A stretch of 64,000 nt of DNA, from assembly GCF_010728925.1 (NCBI RefSeq), contig NZ_AP022608.1, forward strand, positions 4,650,001-4,714,000, in the 5' to 3' direction. The notes below the pieces were generated by a model. That model did no database searches and was not told where the DNA came from. It saw only the letters and a list, made by a program, of their open reading frames with translations. Shown piece after piece: positions 1 through 9,402 of the stretch. Made by a program: the position numbers and the translations under genes. How positions within the stretch are numbered: the stretch's first letter is position 1; every line of letters starts with the position of its first letter. Source of the DNA: Mycolicibacterium gadium. GTDB taxonomy: Bacteria > Actinomycetota > Actinomycetes > Mycobacteriales > Mycobacteriaceae.

Positions 1-1
1 C

Positions 2-1111
2 TCCAGCTTCATGGTCCCCGGCGGTGTCATGTGTGCGCCGTCGCTGGCCGATGTCACCCGGTCGATTGCGATCTTCGAACACTGGAAGGACAATTGGCTC
101 GAAAAGCAGTGGCTCGGATGCTCGGTCGATCGCTGGCTGGAGAACAAGTCTTGGGACGACGTGCTCGCGTGGGTGAACGAGAACGAGGCCCAATACAACA
201 GTGACTGCGGGTTCTTCATCCGCTACAGCCTGGATATCGGTCTCGACAAGTACGGCCAGGGCGTGGGCAACTACCTCGCCACCGGCACCTATTTCGAACC
301 CTCGCTGTATGAGAACCCGACCATCGACAGCCGCAACGGTGCGCTCATCGGTCGGCAGGGGATATATGCGCGAGGCCAGTGGCACGACTTCGACCAGGCC
401 CTGGTCCGGGAGGACGTCACCCACTCCTTCTACGAGGGCAGCCGACCTCTGCACCCGTTCGAGGGTGAGACCATCCCCATCGACCCCGAAGTGGGCAGGG
501 GTCAGGGCAAGTACAGCTGGGCGAAGGCACCGCGCTACGAGGTGCCCGGCCTTGGCAACATCCCGCTCGAGGCGGGCCCGCTGGCGCGCCGGGTGGCCGC
601 CGGGGGACCGAACGCCGCACCGCATCAGGACGATGACCCGTTGTTCGTCGACCTCATCAACAAGATAGGTCCCAGTGTTTTCGTGCGGCAGTTGGCGCGG
701 ATGCACGAGGCGCCCAAGTACTACAACTGGGTGCGCGGCTGGCTGGATCAGCTCAACCTCAAGGAGAGCTTCTACAGCAAGCCGGTCGAACATGCCGAGG
801 GGATGGGCTTCGGCTCGACTGAAGCGGCGCGCGGTTCACTGTCCGACTGGATCGTGATCGAGGACAACAAGATCAAGAACTACCAGGTGGTCACGCCGAC
901 GGCATGGAACATCGGCCCCCGGGACGGTGAAGGCGTGGTGGGCCCGATCGAGAAGGCGCTGATCGGCTCGCCGATAGTCGATCCGGAGGATCCGGTGGAA
1001 CTTGGGCACGTGGCCCGCAGCTTCGACTCCTGCCTGGTGTGTACGGTGCACGCCTACGACGGCAAGTCCGGCCGCGAACTGTCCAAGTTTGTGATCAACG
1101 GAATGGTGTGA
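2..1111 (+). CDS. hucL: [NiFe] hydrogenase large subunit, C-terminal part (Huc/group 2a-like), 5' truncated by window
   Basis: Catalytic subunit of a [NiFe] hydrogenase, which splits H2. The frame is open to the window edge, so the start lies upstream and about 369 residues are visible. Near the end is the second metal-ligand motif DSCLVCTVH, whose CxxC cysteines hold Ni and Fe. In this family an endopeptidase cuts after that His, which here would release a 19-residue tail ending INGMV. The maturation protease starts inside the last codons (GTGA overlap). The downstream genes (protease, TPR, NifU-Rieske, NHL, hyp genes) match my memory of the Huc locus of M. smegmatis, a high-affinity uptake enzyme that feeds electrons to menaquinone. 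Hydrogenase identity is certain; the Huc assignment rests on context and is likely. Confidence 0.9.
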   Translation, partial: SSFMVPGGVMCAPSLADVTRSIAIFEHWKDNWLEKQWLGCSVDRWLENKSWDDVLAWVNENEAQYNSDCGFFIRYSLDIGLDKYGQGVGNYLATGTYFEPSLYENPTIDSRNGALIGRQGIYARGQWHDFDQALVREDVTHSFYEGSRPLHPFEGETIPIDPEVGRGQGKYSWAKAPRYEVPGLGNIPLEAGPLARRVAAGGPNAAPHQDDDPLFVDLINKIGPSVFVRQLARMHEAPKYYNWVRGWLDQLNLKESFYSKPVEHAEGMGFGSTEAARGSLSDWIVIEDNKIKNYQVVTPTAWNIGPRDGEGVVGPIEKALIGSPIVDPEDPVELGHVARSFDSCLVCTVHAYDGKSGRELSKFVINGMV

Positions 1112-1950
1112 TTGCCACGACTTCTCAAGCGCGCCCTGACAGCGACGGAGCCGATGTCGACATCGAGCCGCCGGGTTGTTCGGTGCTCGTTGTCGGGTGC
1201 GGGAATCTGTTGCGCGGCGATGACGGTGTCGGCCCGATCCTGGTTCGTCATCTGTGGGAGCGCGGCGTACCCGACGGTGCCCGACTGGTTGACGGCGGCA
1301 CCGCAGGGATGGATGTGGCGTTCCAGATGCGCGGCGCTGCGCGGGTCGTGATCGTCGATGCCGCAGCCACTGGGGCGGCGCCGGGCACCGTGTACCGGGT
1401 CCCGGGTGCCGAGCTCGAGGACCTGCCGCCCCTTCAGGGGCTGCACACGCACTCGTTTCGTTGGGATCACGCAATTGCGTTCGCGCGGTGGGCACTTGGT
1501 GACGACTGTCCCACCGACATCACGGTCTTCCTCATCGAGGTGGCGGGGGTCGAGCTCGATGCTGACCTCACGGCGGCGGTCGAGGCCTCGATGAACCAGG
1601 TGATCGAGATCATCGAACGTGACTACCTCGCTGCGCTGCGCCCTGCGGCATCGGCGGACCTACAGGTCGAGTTCACCGAAGACGGTTATATCCGCCTGGA
1701 CGCCGCATTGGCGGCCAGCCGGTTCCCATCCGATGCGGTGGTCGCCCTTGTGCGTGACGACGCACTCTGGCTGGTGCCACTGCGTGGGCCACGCAGCGGT
1801 GGTCTACTGCTCAAGCAGCGCAACCCGGCCGGTGACCGGGCCACACTGGTGCGGGAAGTCCTCGAAGACCACATTCCGACAGGCGTCCAGCGTGCATTCT
1901 GGGACGATGACGAAGCGGCCCTACGGATTCCGCTGGGGCCTGGCGAGTGA
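1108..1950 (+). CDS. Hydrogenase maturation endopeptidase (HyaD/HybD family) with C-terminal extension
   Basis: Predicted to process the C terminus of the large subunit after metal insertion. The M52-type protease core covers about residues 24-175: GCGNLLRGDDGVG near 30-42 carries an acidic Ni ligand, the VDAA region near 83-86 supplies a second, and HTHSF near 113-117 a His. I chose the GTG at 1108, which overlaps the hucL stop as GTGA; a longer frame back to 1039 would sit inside hucL. The protein is 280 residues, whereas family members are usually about 150-200. The extra part, about residues 185-280, is rich in short beta-like stretches and has no motif I recognise. It could help the protease recognise its substrate. 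Confidence 0.9.
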   Translation: MIATTSQARPDSDGADVDIEPPGCSVLVVGCGNLLRGDDGVGPILVRHLWERGVPDGARLVDGGTAGMDVAFQMRGAARVVIVDAAATGAAPGTVYRVPGAELEDLPPLQGLHTHSFRWDHAIAFARWALGDDCPTDITVFLIEVAGVELDADLTAAVEASMNQVIEIIERDYLAALRPAASADLQVEFTEDGYIRLDAALAASRFPSDAVVALVRDDALWLVPLRGPRSGGLLLKQRNPAGDRATLVREVLEDHIPTGVQRAFWDDDEAALRIPLGPGE

Positions 1951-2198
1951 CTGTCATGTGTGATGACCCGCCGGCCCGGCCGAAATTCACGGCTCCCAAC
2001 GACAGCTCTACCGAACACGCGGACGATGTCCAGACCGTCGTGGTCGAGGAACGCGGCCGCTGTGCGGTCGACGTCGTCGTCGTGTTCGCCGACGGCGTCG
2101 TGCGGACCCGCATCGACACGTACCCGACCAAGGCCCGCGCCGAGCTCGCGGCGCAATTGATCAAGCGAGCCGCAGAACGTGAGGGTCCGCGGCCATGA
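1947..2198 (+). CDS. Small conserved-looking protein of unknown function in hydrogenase operon
   Basis: An 83-residue protein starting at a GTG that overlaps the protease stop (GTGA), so it is probably translationally coupled. The N-terminal third is polar and Pro/Asp-rich and may be disordered. From about residue 28 there is one compact-looking segment with alternating hydrophobic residues (VVVEERGRCAVDVVVVFADG) followed by an amphipathic helix-like tail (KARAELAAQLIKRAAE). There are no metal-binding cysteine pairs, signal peptide or membrane segment. I do not recognise a family. Its position between the protease and the TPR gene suggests a role in assembly or stability of the hydrogenase. 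Confidence 0.7.
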   Translation: MTVMCDDPPARPKFTAPNDSSTEHADDVQTVVVEERGRCAVDVVVVFADGVVRTRIDTYPTKARAELAAQLIKRAAEREGPRP

Positions 2199-2243
2199 CC
2201 GCCGGATGCGCGCCCGCCCCTATGAACAGAGGATCGTGAACCG

Positions 2244-3518
2244 ATGACCGCACTTCCCACAGATGCCGAAATCACCCGTTCGACCGTCGCCGCGGTGCGT
2301 CCGCAACCCCTTGGCACCTTTCCGCTTCCCTTGGGCTACATGCTGATACCCGCAGTATCGACTACGGGTGCGGACACCGAAGCAGTGCGCTTGGCGCTGC
2401 TGGCCGGCAACGTGCCGCAGGACTGGCCCGACGGCATGGCGGCACACGAACTCGCTCTTGCAGGGGACCGTACAGCGGCGCTGGCGGCGTTGCGGGGGAC
2501 CGATCCGGTGACCCGCTACAACCGGTTCGTCCTCGATCCCGACAGCGAGGACGTCGACGAGTTACGGTCGAGCCTCGGGGAATTCGGCACCCTCGTCGAC
2601 CTCGTCCTGTTCGTCCTCGGTCGGTCCGACACCCCGCCCGAACCTGGCGACACCAACGGTGAGCTGGCTGCGGTCGCTCTCTCGGCACAGGCGAGTCAGG
2701 CACTCGACGATGGGGACCCGTCGGGGGCCGTCGCATTGCTCGAGCGCGCCGCCGCCGCCGCAGGCCCCGATTCGGGGCGGTTGCAGGGTGTCCTCGTGGG
2801 CGCGGCGGCGTCGATCTGCCGAGATCTTGGCGAACCGGACGCGGCGCAGCGACTCCAGCAGGCGTTGCGCCTTCTGGACGGCGCGGACGGTCTCCGCATC
2901 GGGCGCGCCGAACTGCATCTGAACCTTGCCGGATTGCTGCACGAGCAGGCCGAGGACCGTCCCGATCTGCTGGCCCAGGCGATTCCGCACTATCACTCCG
3001 CGTTGCAGCTGGTGCTGCGCGATGAGGCGCCGCTGCTGTGGGCGGCCACGCACGCTAATCTCGCCACCGCTTACCTGACGATGCCGATGGTGGAGGCTTC
3101 GGGGCAACTGCGGCTCGGCGTCGCCGCACAATCGTTGCGGTCGGCGTTGAAGGTCTACACCCGTGAAACGTATCCCGAGCAATGGGCGAGCGTTCAACTC
3201 AATCTGGCGAACTCGCTGGTCTACACCCCGTCCAAGCATCAAGCGGACAACCTGGTCGAGGCGGTCGAACTCTACGAGGGTGTGCTCGAGGCCAGGGATC
3301 GTGAGACCGATCCGCTGGGCAGGGCCAGGGTGCTGGCCAACCAGGGCAACGCGCTGGCCCATCTCGGGATGTTCGATCAGGCCAAGGCGAAACTGTACGA
3401 ATCCCGGTTCCTGTTCGAGGATCTCGGCGATGTCGATTCGGTGCGCGCTGTGCGCGGCGTGCTCGACGAGATCGCCCGCGAGCACGCTTTGGCCCGAACC
3501 GCACCCGAACCCGATTAG
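2244..3518 (+). CDS. TPR-repeat protein of the hydrogenase operon
   Basis: A 424-residue soluble protein. Residues from about 155 to the C terminus look like successive helix-turn-helix tetratricopeptide units (for example ASQALDDGDPSGAVALLERA, AELHLNLAGLLHEQAEDRPD and VLANQGNALAHLGMFDQAKA). The first 150 residues are less repetitive. No signal peptide or membrane segment is visible. The ATG at 2244 has an AGAGGA ribosome site about 11 bases upstream. TPR folds usually hold protein partners, so a scaffold or chaperone role in assembling the hydrogenase or its electron-transfer partners is likely but inferred. The gene lies 45 bases after the small protein and 9 bases before the NifU-Rieske gene. 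Confidence 0.85.
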   Translation: MTALPTDAEITRSTVAAVRPQPLGTFPLPLGYMLIPAVSTTGADTEAVRLALLAGNVPQDWPDGMAAHELALAGDRTAALAALRGTDPVTRYNRFVLDPDSEDVDELRSSLGEFGTLVDLVLFVLGRSDTPPEPGDTNGELAAVALSAQASQALDDGDPSGAVALLERAAAAAGPDSGRLQGVLVGAAASICRDLGEPDAAQRLQQALRLLDGADGLRIGRAELHLNLAGLLHEQAEDRPDLLAQAIPHYHSALQLVLRDEAPLLWAATHANLATAYLTMPMVEASGQLRLGVAAQSLRSALKVYTRETYPEQWASVQLNLANSLVYTPSKHQADNLVEAVELYEGVLEARDRETDPLGRARVLANQGNALAHLGMFDQAKAKLYESRFLFEDLGDVDSVRAVRGVLDEIAREHALARTAPEPD

Positions 3519-3527
3519 GGAGCCGAC

Positions 3528-4442
3528 ATGTCAACCACGGCCGTGGAAGCGCCGGCAAGCCAAGTGCCGACCACCGATGGCGACGCCGACTTCGAGAGCC
3601 TGGCCAGGCGCGTCGATGACGCCGCGGCCGCGCTTGAGGGGTTGGATGAGTCGTCGCGGGCGGTCGCAGACGAGGTCAAGGCTGCCGTCGAGGCCATTCA
3701 CCGCGCCGGGCTGGTGACGATCGTCCAGCGGCTGCGGTCCGACGACGCCGCCCGGGCGGTGTTGTTCGAACTCGTCGACGATCCGGTCGTGCACATGCTC
3801 CTGTCGCTGCACGGGATCGTGCGGCCCGATCCGATGACACACGCCAATCGCGTATTGGTGACGGTGCGGCCCCAATTGCAGAGCCACGGCGGGGATGTCG
3901 TCCTGGTGCGGATCGAAGATGGCACCGCATTCGTGCGGCTCGACGGTGCCTGCAACGGCTGCTCGATGTCCTCGGTGACGCTTCGAAACCTCGTCGAAAG
4001 CGCACTTGTGGAAGGTGTGCCGTCGATCACCGGTGTGGAGGTGCTGCCGAATGAGCCTTCACCCACGCTGATCCCACTGGAGTCGCTGCGCATCGGGCCG
4101 GACCCCGCCAGCGAGGGTTGGGTGAAGGTGGGTCCCACCGCGAGCCTGCCCGACGACGACCTCACCACCTTGAGCCTGTCCTCGGCGTCCGGTGACCTTG
4201 TCGACATCATCGTGGTGAACGCCGGTCGACGGCTTTCGGCCTACCGTAACGAATGTGCCCATGAGGGCTTGCCTTTGGACAATGCTGTGCTCGACATCGC
4301 CAACGGCACGCTGACGTGCCCATGGCACGGCTTCTGTTACGACGCGACATCGGGGGAGTGCCTGAGCGCCCCAGGGGCGCAGCTGGAGCAGGTGCCGCTG
4401 CGGGTCGATTCCGGCGACGTCTGGGTTCGAGTCGGGACATGA
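3528..4442 (+). CDS. hucE: NifU C-terminal domain fused to Rieske [2Fe-2S] domain (HucE-like)
   Basis: A 304-residue iron-sulfur protein in two parts. About residues 90-172 are a NifU C-terminal domain with the CxxC pair C142/C145 (ACNGCS), which normally binds a transient or stable cluster. About residues 185-300 are a Rieske domain with CAH (C243, H245) and CPWH (C264, H267), the classic ligands of a [2Fe-2S] cluster. The first 85 residues are helical and unassigned. No signal peptide is seen, so it should act on the cytoplasmic face. I recall the Huc-associated protein HucE as a putative iron-sulfur electron carrier between hydrogenase and the respiratory chain; this gene fits, but the name is from memory. 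Confidence 0.88.
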   Translation: MSTTAVEAPASQVPTTDGDADFESLARRVDDAAAALEGLDESSRAVADEVKAAVEAIHRAGLVTIVQRLRSDDAARAVLFELVDDPVVHMLLSLHGIVRPDPMTHANRVLVTVRPQLQSHGGDVVLVRIEDGTAFVRLDGACNGCSMSSVTLRNLVESALVEGVPSITGVEVLPNEPSPTLIPLESLRIGPDPASEGWVKVGPTASLPDDDLTTLSLSSASGDLVDIIVVNAGRRLSAYRNECAHEGLPLDNAVLDIANGTLTCPWHGFCYDATSGECLSAPGAQLEQVPLRVDSGDVWVRVGT

Positions 4443-5632
4443 CCCAGTTCACCGTCCGCCACAACATCGGCACGTTCCGGGGTCGGGCCGATCCCGAACC
4501 GGGGGACGACCTGACCGCAGGGTGGTCACCCGATGTGTGGCTCGGTGCTGCGGCACCCGGCGGATTGGCCTTGCCGTCCGCCAGTCCGTCGATGGCGTGG
4601 ATGTATTCGCCGCGAGGAGTCTTCCTCGGCGATGACCATCTCGTGGTCGCCGATTCCGGCAACCACCGGGTGCTCGTGTGGCACGGAGTTCCGGACCACG
4701 ATGAGCAGCCCGCCGACATCGTCCTCGGTCAGCCGGACGGCCATACCGAAGGAAGGGCCGCCGCCGGCCGCGGACCAGAACGGGGAATGAACCTGCCCAC
4801 CGGTGTGCTCGTGCATGACGGGCGGCTCGTCGTCGCCGACGCCTGGCACCACCGGATCCTGGTGTGGAACTCGGTCCCCGAGGTCAGCGACGTCGCGCCG
4901 GACATCATCCTCGGACAGGATGATGCCGCAGCCGTGGAGCCCAATCGCGGTGGTGACTGCTCGGCATCGACGTTCTACTGGCCGTTCGGCATCGCGGTCG
5001 TGGGCTCCCGATTCTGGGTCGCCGACACCGGTAATCGACGAGTCCTCGGCTGGGACAACGGTATCCCCGACCCCGGGCAGCCGGCCGACATCATCCTGGG
5101 TCAACCCGACGCGGCCCACCGCGACGAGAACCGCGGTGGAGCCGTCGGCCCCGCCAGCTTTCGCTGGCCCCATGACATCACCGGCACCGATGGCCTGCTG
5201 CTGATCGCCGACGCGGGGGACCATCGACTGCTGGGCTGGTCGCCTGAACCCGACTCGGACCGCGATGCGGATATCGTTCTCGGACAGGTCGATTTCACGT
5301 CGGCCGACGAATGGCCCTACGGTCCGCACACCGGGGACCGATTTCGCTTCCCCTACGCGGCTCAATTCGACGGCTGCGGCGGCCCGAACGAGCGGCTGGC
5401 GGTGGCTGACACCGCGAACAACCGAATCCTGTTGTGGGACGGCATGCCCCGCGACGGTCGCACCGCTGACCATGTGTTGGGGCAGCCGAATTTCGCATCC
5501 AACGGTGAGAACCGGTGGACGTCGGTTCAACGAGACACCCTGTGCTGGCCGTACGGCATCTCTCTTCGTAGCGATCGGCTGGCGGTGGCGGATTCGGGCA
5601 ACAACAGGGTCGTGGTCTGGCGGTGTCGGTGA
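4439..5632 (+). CDS. NHL-repeat beta-propeller protein of the hydrogenase operon
   Basis: A 397-residue protein built of repeated NHL blades. The signature V-A-D-S/T-G/A-N-x-R-V/I-L-x-W recurs at [65 protein letters not shown] and [13 protein letters not shown], with an [13 protein letters not shown] link after most of them. That gives six blades, enough for a closed propeller. The start is the ATG at 4439, which overlaps the Rieske stop as ATGA; upstream in-frame codons lie inside the previous gene. No signal peptide is evident. NHL propellers bind proteins or ligands, so this may dock to the hydrogenase or to the NifU-Rieske protein. The exact job is unknown. Confidence 0.87.
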   Translation: MTQFTVRHNIGTFRGRADPEPGDDLTAGWSPDVWLGAAAPGGLALPSASPSMAWMYSPRGVFLGDDHLVVADSGNHRVLVWHGVPDHDEQPADIVLGQPDGHTEGRAAAGRGPERGMNLPTGVLVHDGRLVVADAWHHRILVWNSVPEVSDVAPDIILGQDDAAAVEPNRGGDCSASTFYWPFGIAVVGSRFWVADTGNRRVLGWDNGIPDPGQPADIILGQPDAAHRDENRGGAVGPASFRWPHDITGTDGLLLIADAGDHRLLGWSPEPDSDRDADIVLGQVDFTSADEWPYGPHTGDRFRFPYAAQFDGCGGPNERLAVADTANNRILLWDGMPRDGRTADHVLGQPNFASNGENRWTSVQRDTLCWPYGISLRSDRLAVADSGNNRVVVWRCR

Positions 5633-8031
5633 CCCAGACATCGCTGATCCTGAAATCCGAGGACGTCCGATATCGATTCACGGTGACCGGCGTGGTCCAG
5701 GGCGTCGGCTTCCGCCCGTTTGTGCATCGGACTGCCACCGCGCTGGGGCTGGCCGGATTCGTCGGCAACGATTCCAGGGCCGTATTCATCGAGGTGCAGG
5801 GACCGACGGCCACCGTTGATGTGTTCGCCCGACAGCTTCGCGCCGAGGCGCCGCCCCTCGCGACGATCAGCACGGTATCGGCGGTTCAAATGGCTGCCGA
5901 CCCAGGTGCGCCTGGCTTCCGGATCGTGGACAGCGAGATGGTCGACGGTGCCGCATCCGCGATTCCACCTGACATCGCGGTGTGTGACGAATGCGTCGCC
6001 GAGTTGTTCGACCCCCGCGACCGGCGTTACCGGCACCCGTTCGTCACGTGTACGAACTGCGGGCCGAGGTTTACGATCATCCGCGAGCTGCCATATGACC
6101 GCCCAAGCACCACGATGGCCGGCTTCCAGATGTGCGACCGGTGCGCTGCCGAATATCAGGACCCGGCGAACCGGCGATTTCACGCACAGCCGGTCTCATG
6201 CCCGGACTGTGGCCCGTCGTTGTGGTTCCGGTCCGGCAATAGACTGGTCCGCGGATCGGACCCCGCGCTGGAGGCAACCCAGCGAGCACTTGGTGGGGGC
6301 GCCGTCGTCGCGATCAAGGGGATCGGCGGGTATCACCTGAGTTGTGCTGTCGACGACGACGATGCGCTCGCCGCACTGCGTGCCCGAAAGGCCAGGGGCG
6401 GCAAGCCGTTCGCGATCCTGGTCCGCGATCTCGAGGTCGCGCGTCGATTCGCGGAAATTGACGACGCCGCGGCCGCGGTGTTGTCCAGCCCTGCGCGCCC
6501 GATCGTGCTGTTGCGCCGCAGATCCGGCACCCGGATCTCTGAGCTGGTTGCACCGCGCAGTCCGCTGATCGGGCTGATGCTGCCGTATTCTCCTGTTCAC
6601 CATCTGCTCTTCGCGCCCATCCCGGGTGTCCAGACGCCGGTGCCGGATGCGTTGGTGATGACCAGCGCCAACCGCTCGGACGAACCGATCTGCTTCACCG
6701 ATGAAGATGCTGCACAGCGACTTTCGGGTTCTTCGGCGCTCGCTGACGCGGTGCTCGACCACGACCGGCCGATTCATGTACCGTGCGATGATTCGGTGGT
6801 CCGCATTGTCGACGGCAGGGAACTGCCGATACGCAGGTCCCGCGGCTATGCGCCACTGCCCGTTGAGATCCCAACCCCGGCCGGGCGAAGCGCCGCCACG
6901 GTGCTGGCCGTCGGCGGTGAGCTGAAGAACACCTTCTGCCTCATCGAGGAGAATCGTGCCTTCTGCTCGGGTCACATCGGCGACATGGCCACCCTCGACA
7001 CGCTGCGTGCATTCGAACACGCCGTCGACCAGCTCTGCGGAATCCGTCGGAAGCCGCAGCGGTTGGCCGCAGACCTGCATCCCGGCTATCACACGCGGGC
7101 ATGGGCCGAGCGTCACGCCGACGGGCGCCCGTTGGACCTCGTCCAGCACCACCATGCACATGTGGTGTCGCTACTTGCCGAGCACGGCAGATTATGCGAA
7201 CCGATCATCGGGGTCGCCTTCGACGGCACCGGTTACGGCTGCGACGGAACTGTATGGGGCGGCGAGATTCTCGCAATCGGACCCGACACGCACCGCTTCA
7301 CGCGCGTCGGCCACCTGGTGCCCGTGCCGCTGCCCGGTGGCGACGTGGCGGTCCGGAATCCGTGGCGGATGGCGCTGTCACAACTGTGGGCGGCCGGCAT
7401 CGACTGGGACCAGGACCTGGCTCCCGTTACCGCGGCCTCGCCCACGGAGCTGCGGATGCTGCGCTCCCAGTTCCGCAGCGGAACGGGATGTGTGCCCTGT
7501 TCGAGCATGGGGCGCCTGTTCGACGCGGTTGCCGCGCTGCTCGGCGTGCGGCAGCGGATCGAATACGAAGGCCAGGCCGCGATCGAACTCGAGATGCTGG
7601 CCGAGTCCGCGAGCAATACGCCGCGTGATCCGGCGCTACGGCTGGCCGTGGGCGCAGACGGCCAGATTCATTCCGCGGGGTTGATGCAGGCGATCGTGTC
7701 GGCGCTGCGGGCCGGAGTCGACGCCGCGTTGTTGGCGGCGGCCTTCCACGAGGCGGTCGCGGTCGCCGTCGCCGAGGTGGTGTCTCTGGTGGCCGGTTCG
7801 GTTGCGCTGGTGGGGCTCACAGGCGGCGTGTTCCAGAACGTCCTGCTGTTGCGGGCGTGCCGGCGGCACCTGGAAGCGGCAGGATTCACTGTGCTCACCC
7901 ACCACATCGTTCCGCCCAACGACGGTGGGCTCGCGTTGGGGCAGGCGGCGGTTTCCATGCTGACCGCGCTGGAGCCCGACGGTGACGCCGCGTTCGGCAA
8001 ACACGGGGAGTTTCGCAATGAACACGACTGA
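5629..8031 (+). CDS. hypF: Carbamoyltransferase HypF, [NiFe] cyanide-ligand synthesis
   Basis: HypF moves the carbamoyl group of carbamoyl phosphate to the C-terminal Cys of HypE, the first step in making the CN ligands of the active site. All domains are present in order: acylphosphatase ([13 protein letters not shown], about residues 20-33), two zinc modules of CxxC-x18-CxxC form (about 119-144 and 169-194), a YrdC-like domain (about 205-390) and a Kae1-like domain with HHHAH near 510 and [10 protein letters not shown]. At about 800 residues it is slightly longer than the usual 750. I chose the GTG at 5629 because it overlaps the previous stop (GTGA); the GTG at 5623 is an alternative two codons longer. 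Confidence 0.96.
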   Translation: MTQTSLILKSEDVRYRFTVTGVVQGVGFRPFVHRTATALGLAGFVGNDSRAVFIEVQGPTATVDVFARQLRAEAPPLATISTVSAVQMAADPGAPGFRIVDSEMVDGAASAIPPDIAVCDECVAELFDPRDRRYRHPFVTCTNCGPRFTIIRELPYDRPSTTMAGFQMCDRCAAEYQDPANRRFHAQPVSCPDCGPSLWFRSGNRLVRGSDPALEATQRALGGGAVVAIKGIGGYHLSCAVDDDDALAALRARKARGGKPFAILVRDLEVARRFAEIDDAAAAVLSSPARPIVLLRRRSGTRISELVAPRSPLIGLMLPYSPVHHLLFAPIPGVQTPVPDALVMTSANRSDEPICFTDEDAAQRLSGSSALADAVLDHDRPIHVPCDDSVVRIVDGRELPIRRSRGYAPLPVEIPTPAGRSAATVLAVGGELKNTFCLIEENRAFCSGHIGDMATLDTLRAFEHAVDQLCGIRRKPQRLAADLHPGYHTRAWAERHADGRPLDLVQHHHAHVVSLLAEHGRLCEPIIGVAFDGTGYGCDGTVWGGEILAIGPDTHRFTRVGHLVPVPLPGGDVAVRNPWRMALSQLWAAGIDWDQDLAPVTAASPTELRMLRSQFRSGTGCVPCSSMGRLFDAVAALLGVRQRIEYEGQAAIELEMLAESASNTPRDPALRLAVGADGQIHSAGLMQAIVSALRAGVDAALLAAAFHEAVAVAVAEVVSLVAGSVALVGLTGGVFQNVLLLRACRRHLEAAGFTVLTHHIVPPNDGGLALGQAAVSMLTALEPDGDAAFGKHGEFRNEHD

Positions 8032-8731
8032 CGTCGAACTAGGGCTCGGGGCAGATCTTGCCGCCGATCTCGCCGCGACCGCACTATCTTTGGCGCGACG
8101 ATTTTCCGCCGGCGCCACGATGTGGTGCCTCGCGCCGTCGTGGCAGCCGCACGCCCAGCACATTGCGGTCGAGTTCGTGCATCCGGTGATCGTCGGCAAA
8201 CCGGCGTTGCCCGCGGTGGCGCTTGCCGGACCAGACCTGGTCGACGTGGTGCGCGTGTCCGTTCGTGCCGGCGACGTCGTGATCGCGGTCGCCGATGCCG
8301 ACGACCCCGACGTACGGTCGGTGATGCGCAGGGCGCCGGCCTGGGGTGCAACCACGATCTGGATCGGGAACGGACAGCGCCCTCCCGCCGGTGCGGCCGA
8401 CCACGTGCTGTGGCTCGATGACCCCGATCCGAGAGCGCCCGCCACAGGAGCTTTCGTGTTGCTGTATCACCTGCTGTGGGAACTCACCCATGTCTGCTTC
8501 GAGCACCCGGGTCTGCTGAAGCCCACCGAGTGCAACGAGGAGGTCTGTATCACCTGCAGCGATGAGGGCCGCCTCGGCGAAGTGCTCTCCGCGCGGACGC
8601 AGGGGTCGGCTCGGGTGCGCACCGCAGAGGGGGTGGAGACCGTGTCGACCATGCTCGTCGATCCCGTTGACGCCGGCGAACTCGTGCTGGTTCATGCGGG
8701 GATGGCCATCGGCAAGGTCGGTGACCTATGA
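8018..8731 (+). CDS. Degenerate SIS (GmhA-like) domain fused to HypC-type chaperone
   Basis: A 237-residue fusion. Residues about 1-165 resemble a phosphoheptose-isomerase-type SIS domain ([24 protein letters not shown] and [12 protein letters not shown]), but the GNGGS and STSG phosphate-binding loops are not conserved, so catalysis is doubtful. Residues about 170-237 form a HypC/HupF-like domain: [20 protein letters not shown] followed by [18 protein letters not shown]. HypC proteins carry the Fe(CN)2CO precursor through an N-terminal Cys; here that Cys lies inside the chain rather than at residue 2. The ATG at 8018 has GGGGAG 7 bases upstream and overlaps the hypF stop by 14 bases. The intact SIS gene follows directly (ATGA), suggesting the two form a complex. 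Confidence 0.83.
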   Translation: MNTTDVELGLGADLAADLAATALSLARRFSAGATMWCLAPSWQPHAQHIAVEFVHPVIVGKPALPAVALAGPDLVDVVRVSVRAGDVVIAVADADDPDVRSVMRRAPAWGATTIWIGNGQRPPAGAADHVLWLDDPDPRAPATGAFVLLYHLLWELTHVCFEHPGLLKPTECNEEVCITCSDEGRLGEVLSARTQGSARVRTAEGVETVSTMLVDPVDAGELVLVHAGMAIGKVGDL

Positions 8732-9402
8732 GGAACGAACCCGGCCTCGATGCGGGCCATGAGCCGACCAACTTCCTCTATCCGTTCATCGATGCTCAGG
8801 AACACGACCGGGGCTCTCTGCTCGTCGATCTCGCGGCATCGGCCCAAGCCAAGGCGGCCGAAAGCGCGGCCCTGCGCCGATCCACCGTGGAGTCCAGCGC
8901 GGAACTACTGGCAAAGGCGGCGGCCGAGATGGCGGCACGGTTCGCCGCGGGCGGCCGGCTGTTCACCTTCGGCAACGGCGGCAGTTCCACGGATGCGACG
9001 ACGCTGGCGACGCTCTTCGCTCGGCCACCGGCCGGACGCGCCCTGCCGGCCTGGTCGTTGACCGCCGATGAAGCGATACTCACCGCACTGGGCAATGACG
9101 TCGGTTTCGAGCTCGTCTTCGCCCGACAGCTCATCGCGCGCGCGGATTCTGGGGACATCGCAGTAGCGATGTCCACCAGCGGTAGCTCCGCGGATCTGAC
9201 AGTCGCCCTGCGGGAGGCGCGCAAGCGCGGCATGTATGTCCTCGGCTTCGCCGGATACGACGGCGGGACTTTCGCGACCAGTCCGGATGTCGACGCCTGC
9301 TTCATCGTTCACTCGCAGAGCGTGCATCGGATCCAGGAATCGCAGGCGCTGCTGGGATACCAACTGTGGTCGGCCGTGCACGAGCAAGGGACTGAGATGT
9401 GA
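8728..9402 (+). CDS. SIS-domain protein, phosphoheptose isomerase-like, in hyp operon
   Basis: A 224-residue GmhA-type SIS protein. It has the sugar-phosphate loops FGNGGSS (about residues 82-88) and MSTSGSS (about 147-153), a TALGND segment and a C-terminal helix with HRIQESQALLGYQLW. GmhA converts sedoheptulose 7-phosphate to a heptose phosphate for lipopolysaccharide, which mycobacteria lack. The start overlaps the upstream SIS-HypC gene as ATGA, and the stop overlaps the hypE start as TGATG. The operon position points to a hydrogenase-related role, perhaps binding a phosphorylated metabolite or pairing with the degenerate SIS domain. Substrate and activity cannot be told from sequence. 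Confidence 0.88.
   Translation: MRNEPGLDAGHEPTNFLYPFIDAQEHDRGSLLVDLAASAQAKAAESAALRRSTVESSAELLAKAAAEMAARFAAGGRLFTFGNGGSSTDATTLATLFARPPAGRALPAWSLTADEAILTALGNDVGFELVFARQLIARADSGDIAVAMSTSGSSADLTVALREARKRGMYVLGFAGYDGGTFATSPDVDACFIVHSQSVHRIQESQALLGYQLWSAVHEQGTEM

Noticed and set aside
2195..2239. 14-codon ORF with an ATGA overlap between the 83-residue gene and the TPR gene
   Set aside because: Too short and of ordinary composition; nothing distinguishes it from chance.
8728..9402. SIS protein as a true sedoheptulose 7-phosphate isomerase for heptose synthesis
   Set aside because: No other heptose genes are near and mycobacteria lack lipopolysaccharide; operon context indicates hydrogenase maturation.
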